From: Salinarimonas sp.
GTDB taxonomy: Bacteria > Pseudomonadota > Alphaproteobacteria > Rhizobiales > Beijerinckiaceae
Reading direction: 5' to 3'
NCBI GenBank assembly: GCA_020832565.1
Contig: JAFIEI010000004.1
Coordinates: 1-64,000 of the forward strand
DNA length: 64,000 nucleotides
A program made the translations under genes and the position numbers. Shown here piece after piece: positions 61,706-64,000 of this stretch (within the stretch, counting starts at the first letter, position 1; every line of letters begins with the position of its first letter). Under the pieces are notes generated by a model, which was given only the letters and a program-made list of their open reading frames with translations, was not told where the DNA came from and searched no databases.

Positions 61706-61790
61706 CCTCTCCCTTGTGGGGAGGGGAGATACCTCCATGGAAGCTTGCCAGGTTCCCTCCCCGCGCGCAGAAGCGGGATTGCTCGCCCCT
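61706..61790. repeat. Hairpin repeat arm between GlsB and ThiX-like genes
   Basis: CCCCTCTCCC, four bases, GGGGAGGGG form a hairpin at about 61706-61730, followed by a C-rich stretch to about 61790. The arm resembles those of the repeat at 23669-23803. It lies between convergent genes. Confidence 0.5.
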
Positions 61791-62565
61791 ACCCGCTCGG
61801 CTCCGTAAAGCGGTTCGTCAGCGCTGCTGCGGCGCGGTCGATGGCGAGGTAAAGCAATACGGTGAAAGCGGCCAGCACGAAGAGCGCGGCGAACATCAGA
61901 TCCGTCTGGGCCCGCCCGTTGGCGAGCAGCATCAGATAGCCGAGGCCCTTCGATGCCCCCACCCATTCGCCGATCACCGCCCCGAACGGCGCATAGACGG
62001 CGGCCAGCCGCAAGCCGGAGGCAAGCGACGGCAGGGCGTGCGGCGCGCGCAGAAGGAACAGCGCGCGGTTATGCGTCGCGCCCATCACCTGCGCGAGATC
62101 GAGCCAGCCGCGCGGCGTGCGCATCAGCCCGTCGAAGAAGGACGAGGCGACGGGGAAATAGATGATCAGGATCACCATCACGATCTTCGAGCCCATGCCA
62201 TAGCCGAGCCACAGCGTCAGGATCGGCGCGAGTGCAAAGATCGGGATGGCCTGGGCGAAGACCAGGATCGGGCGCATCACCATGCGCGCCAGCGGTGACA
62301 TGGCGAGCTGGATGGCGGTGATGATCCCCAGACTCGCCCCCAGAACGAGCCCGATCAGGATCTGTCCGAAGGTGATCCAGGCATTGTCGAGGATCATGGC
62401 GTGGGAATTGACCAACGCCCGCCAGACCCGCTCGGGCCCCGGCAGGATGAAATGCGGCACGCCCGTTGCCCAGACGATCAGCTGCCAAAGGCCGATTGCG
62501 AAGGCGAAGACGGCAAGACCGCGCAGGAACGGCGCCGAATTGCGGATCACGGCAACAGCCATCAC
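61789..62565 (-). CDS. ABC transporter permease, ThiX-like
   Basis: The 258-residue protein has six membrane segments and the BPD_transp_1 loop (EWVGASKGLGYLMLLANG). Family is NitT/TauT-type, like SsuC, TauC and ThiX. MMAVAV at 62565 overlaps the ATPase gene by 4 bases; MAVAV at 62562 is an alternative. Given the substrate-binding neighbour it probably transports a thiamine precursor. Confidence 0.85.
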   Translation of the reverse strand: MMAVAVIRNSAPFLRGLAVFAFAIGLWQLIVWATGVPHFILPGPERVWRALVNSHAMILDNAWITFGQILIGLVLGASLGIITAIQLAMSPLARMVMRPILVFAQAIPIFALAPILTLWLGYGMGSKIVMVILIIYFPVASSFFDGLMRTPRGWLDLAQVMGATHNRALFLLRAPHALPSLASGLRLAAVYAPFGAVIGEWVGASKGLGYLMLLANGRAQTDLMFAALFVLAAFTVLLYLAIDRAAAALTNRFTEPSG

Positions 62566-63377
62566 GCGCCCTCCCCGCCGGCAAAGCCGACGCCCGGATC
62601 GCGCGCCCTCAGGCGCCGGAACAGGGCCGCCTGCGCCGTCAGGAAATCGGTATCCTCGAGATCCCGCACGGGCGGCGTATCGGGCAAGTCGAGCGCCTCC
62701 AGCCCTTGCGCGCTCATCAGCCAGGCGGCATGGGAGAGCCGCGCCGCCTCCGCCGGTTCATGGGTGACGAGCAAGACCGTGCGTCCGGCGAGCAATTCGC
62801 CGGCGAGCTCCTGCATCTGGGCCCGCATGCGCGCATCGAGCGCCGAGAACGGTTCGTCCAGCAGGATCACGGGGCGATCCTCCATCAGCGTACGCGCGAG
62901 CGCCACGCGCTGGCGCTGCCCGCCCGAGAGCATGTGCGGGCGCTTGCGCGCATGGTCGGTGAGGCCGACACTCTCCAGAAGCGCCATCGCGCGATCGCGA
63001 TCGGGCCGCGTTCCGCGCAGGGTGGCGCCCAGCGTGACATTGCCGAGAATATCGCGCCACGGCACCAGCAGGTCGCTTTGCGCCATCAGCGCGACGCGAC
63101 CGGTGAGCGGCAAGCCGTCGCTCGCCCTGACATGCCCGACGAAGCGCACGCCGGTCTCGAGCCCGGCAATGACCCGCAGCAGCGTGGATTTTCCGACCCC
63201 CGATGCGCCCAGCAGCCCCGTCCAGCGCCCGGCGGGAACCTGCAGGGTGAGCGGCGCGAAAAGCCGCGCAGCGCCGGAATACCCCTCCCCTTCCAGCGTG
63301 ATCGCCGGAACGGTTCCGGGGGCGGAAACCACGCCCGCCCCCGTCGTTTTCTGCGCGGATGCGCCGGCCATCGTCAC
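62562..63377 (-). CDS. ABC transporter ATP-binding protein, ThiZ-like
   Basis: The 271-residue ATPase has Walker A GLLGASGVGKSTLLR, a signature MLSGGQRQRVALART and Walker B VILLDEPFSALDA. It overlaps its neighbours by 4 bases on both sides, so the three genes form one tight operon. Confidence 0.9.
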   Translation of the reverse strand: MTMAGASAQKTTGAGVVSAPGTVPAITLEGEGYSGAARLFAPLTLQVPAGRWTGLLGASGVGKSTLLRVIAGLETGVRFVGHVRASDGLPLTGRVALMAQSDLLVPWRDILGNVTLGATLRGTRPDRDRAMALLESVGLTDHARKRPHMLSGGQRQRVALARTLMEDRPVILLDEPFSALDARMRAQMQELAGELLAGRTVLLVTHEPAEAARLSHAAWLMSAQGLEALDLPDTPPVRDLEDTDFLTAQAALFRRLRARDPGVGFAGGEGA

Positions 63378-64000
63378 GGGCGCGTCACGTCGATGGCGAG
63401 GCGCTCGACCGGGTGGATCTCGGGGATCACCCCGGCCTCGTGCAGGAAGGCCTCGAAATCGGCATAGCGCCCGTAATCCATCGCGGCGGGGCGGCTGGCG
63501 AAGCGCGGATAGGTGTCGCCCCAGGCGCGAATGTTGAGCTCGTTGCGCAACTCTGCCGAGGTCGCGGCGAAGATCTCCCAGGATTCCTCCGGATTGTTGA
63601 GGATGTAATGCGTGGCGCGCTCCGTCGCGGCGAGGAAGCGGGCGATCACCTCCTTGTCCATGGTCTCCGGATTGGCCACGTAGATCAGCTCGTCATAGGC
63701 GGGAATGCCCTCGAGCTCGGGATAGAAGCAGCGCCCGGCGGTCTCTTCGATCTCGAGCTGGTTGAGCTCGAAATTGCGAAACGCCCCGATCACCCCGTCG
63801 ACCTGGCCGCTCATCAGGGCGGGCGAGATCGACCAGCCGATATTGATCTGCTCGACATCGTCGCCGCTCATGCCGTGATGGGCGAGCATGGCTTCGAGCA
63901 TCACCTCCTGGATCCCCGCCACGGCGAACCCGACCTTGCCGCCGGCGAGATCGGTCATTTCCTGGATCGGGCCGTCGGCGAGGACCACGAGGCAGGTCAG
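63374..64000 (-). CDS. ABC substrate-binding protein, ThiY-like (5' end cut by window edge)
   Basis: The frame is open to the right window edge, 209 codons, C-terminal part present. It contains ADGPIQEMTDLAGGKVGFAVAGIQEVML, NIGWSISPALMSGQVDGVIGAFRNFELNQLEIEE and a PELEGIPAYDELIYVANPET segment. This pattern fits the NMT1/THI5-like periplasmic proteins of the ThiY type, which bind a thiamine pyrimidine precursor. The N-terminus with signal peptide lies outside. Substrate is inferred. Confidence 0.78.
   Translation of the reverse strand: MTCLVVLADGPIQEMTDLAGGKVGFAVAGIQEVMLEAMLAHHGMSGDDVEQINIGWSISPALMSGQVDGVIGAFRNFELNQLEIEETAGRCFYPELEGIPAYDELIYVANPETMDKEVIARFLAATERATHYILNNPEESWEIFAATSAELRNELNIRAWGDTYPRFASRPAAMDYGRYADFEAFLHEAGVIPEIHPVERLAIDVTRP

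Overview
The window is high-GC DNA from an alphaproteobacterium, most likely of the order Hyphomicrobiales (Rhizobiales). Supporting markers are a circularly permuted two-piece tmRNA gene, alpha-type SspB, a NepR-EcfG-PhyR general stress module, an RcGTA-like gene transfer agent cluster, an Omp19-like lipoprotein, and DUF5330, DUF1491 and DUF2793 genes. Genus cannot be fixed from sequence reading alone. The window cuts a DUF1810 gene at its left end and an ABC substrate-binding protein gene at its right end.

Layout. 1-2.0 kb: DUF1810 protein, AEC transporter and a small conserved protein. 2.0-6.3 kb (minus): operon pyrB, pyrC-like, plsY, dprA; the dihydroorotase lacks the HxH metal motif. 6.3-7.5 kb (plus): permuted ssrA directly upstream of sspB, that is, the degradation tag beside its ClpXP adaptor. 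7.7-25.6 kb (minus): a full set of GTA structural genes (small terminase-like, large terminase, portal, two tiny coupled ORFs, protease, capsid, connector, head closure, DUF3168, major tail, tail chaperones, tape measure, DUF2460, DUF2163, NlpC/P60, megatron, DUF2793). Three plus-strand genes interrupt it: two tandem secreted trypsin-like proteases and a YdcH-family gene.

25.9-30 kb: yebC, a GT4 glycosyltransferase, an alpha/beta hydrolase, an AhpD-like protein and an Omp19-like lipoprotein. 30-34 kb (minus): sdhC-sdhD-sdhA-vapD-sdhB, with a VapD-type ribonuclease gene sitting inside the succinate dehydrogenase operon. 34.3-36 kb: iron-containing alcohol dehydrogenase and a thioesterase. 36.4-44.2 kb: an RpfF-like DSF-type fatty acid signal synthase, facing a coupled pair made of an RpfC-like hybrid kinase and a REC-PAS-GGDEF-EAL protein, followed by another diguanylate cyclase. 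This looks like a diffusible-signal-to-c-di-GMP circuit.

44.4-49 kb: tRNA-Lys(CTT), MFS transporter, IlvD/EDD sugar-acid dehydratase and CysQ. 49-51.1 kb: the general stress regulon core, ecfG-nepR divergent from phyR, with EcfG-type promoters between them. 51.1-55.4 kb: sufE with a triplicated 40-bp 3' end, DUF5330, a PAS histidine kinase, a peptidoglycan-binding membrane protein and DUF1491. 55.4-58.5 kb: aromatic amino acid catabolism (kynureninase-like PLP enzyme, tryptophan dioxygenase, phenylalanine hydroxylase). 58.5-61.6 kb: coiled-coil protein, cardiolipin synthase and a GlsB/YeaQ membrane protein. 61.8-64 kb (minus): a ThiXYZ-like ABC importer.

All calls come from reading motifs and gene order; no database search was run.
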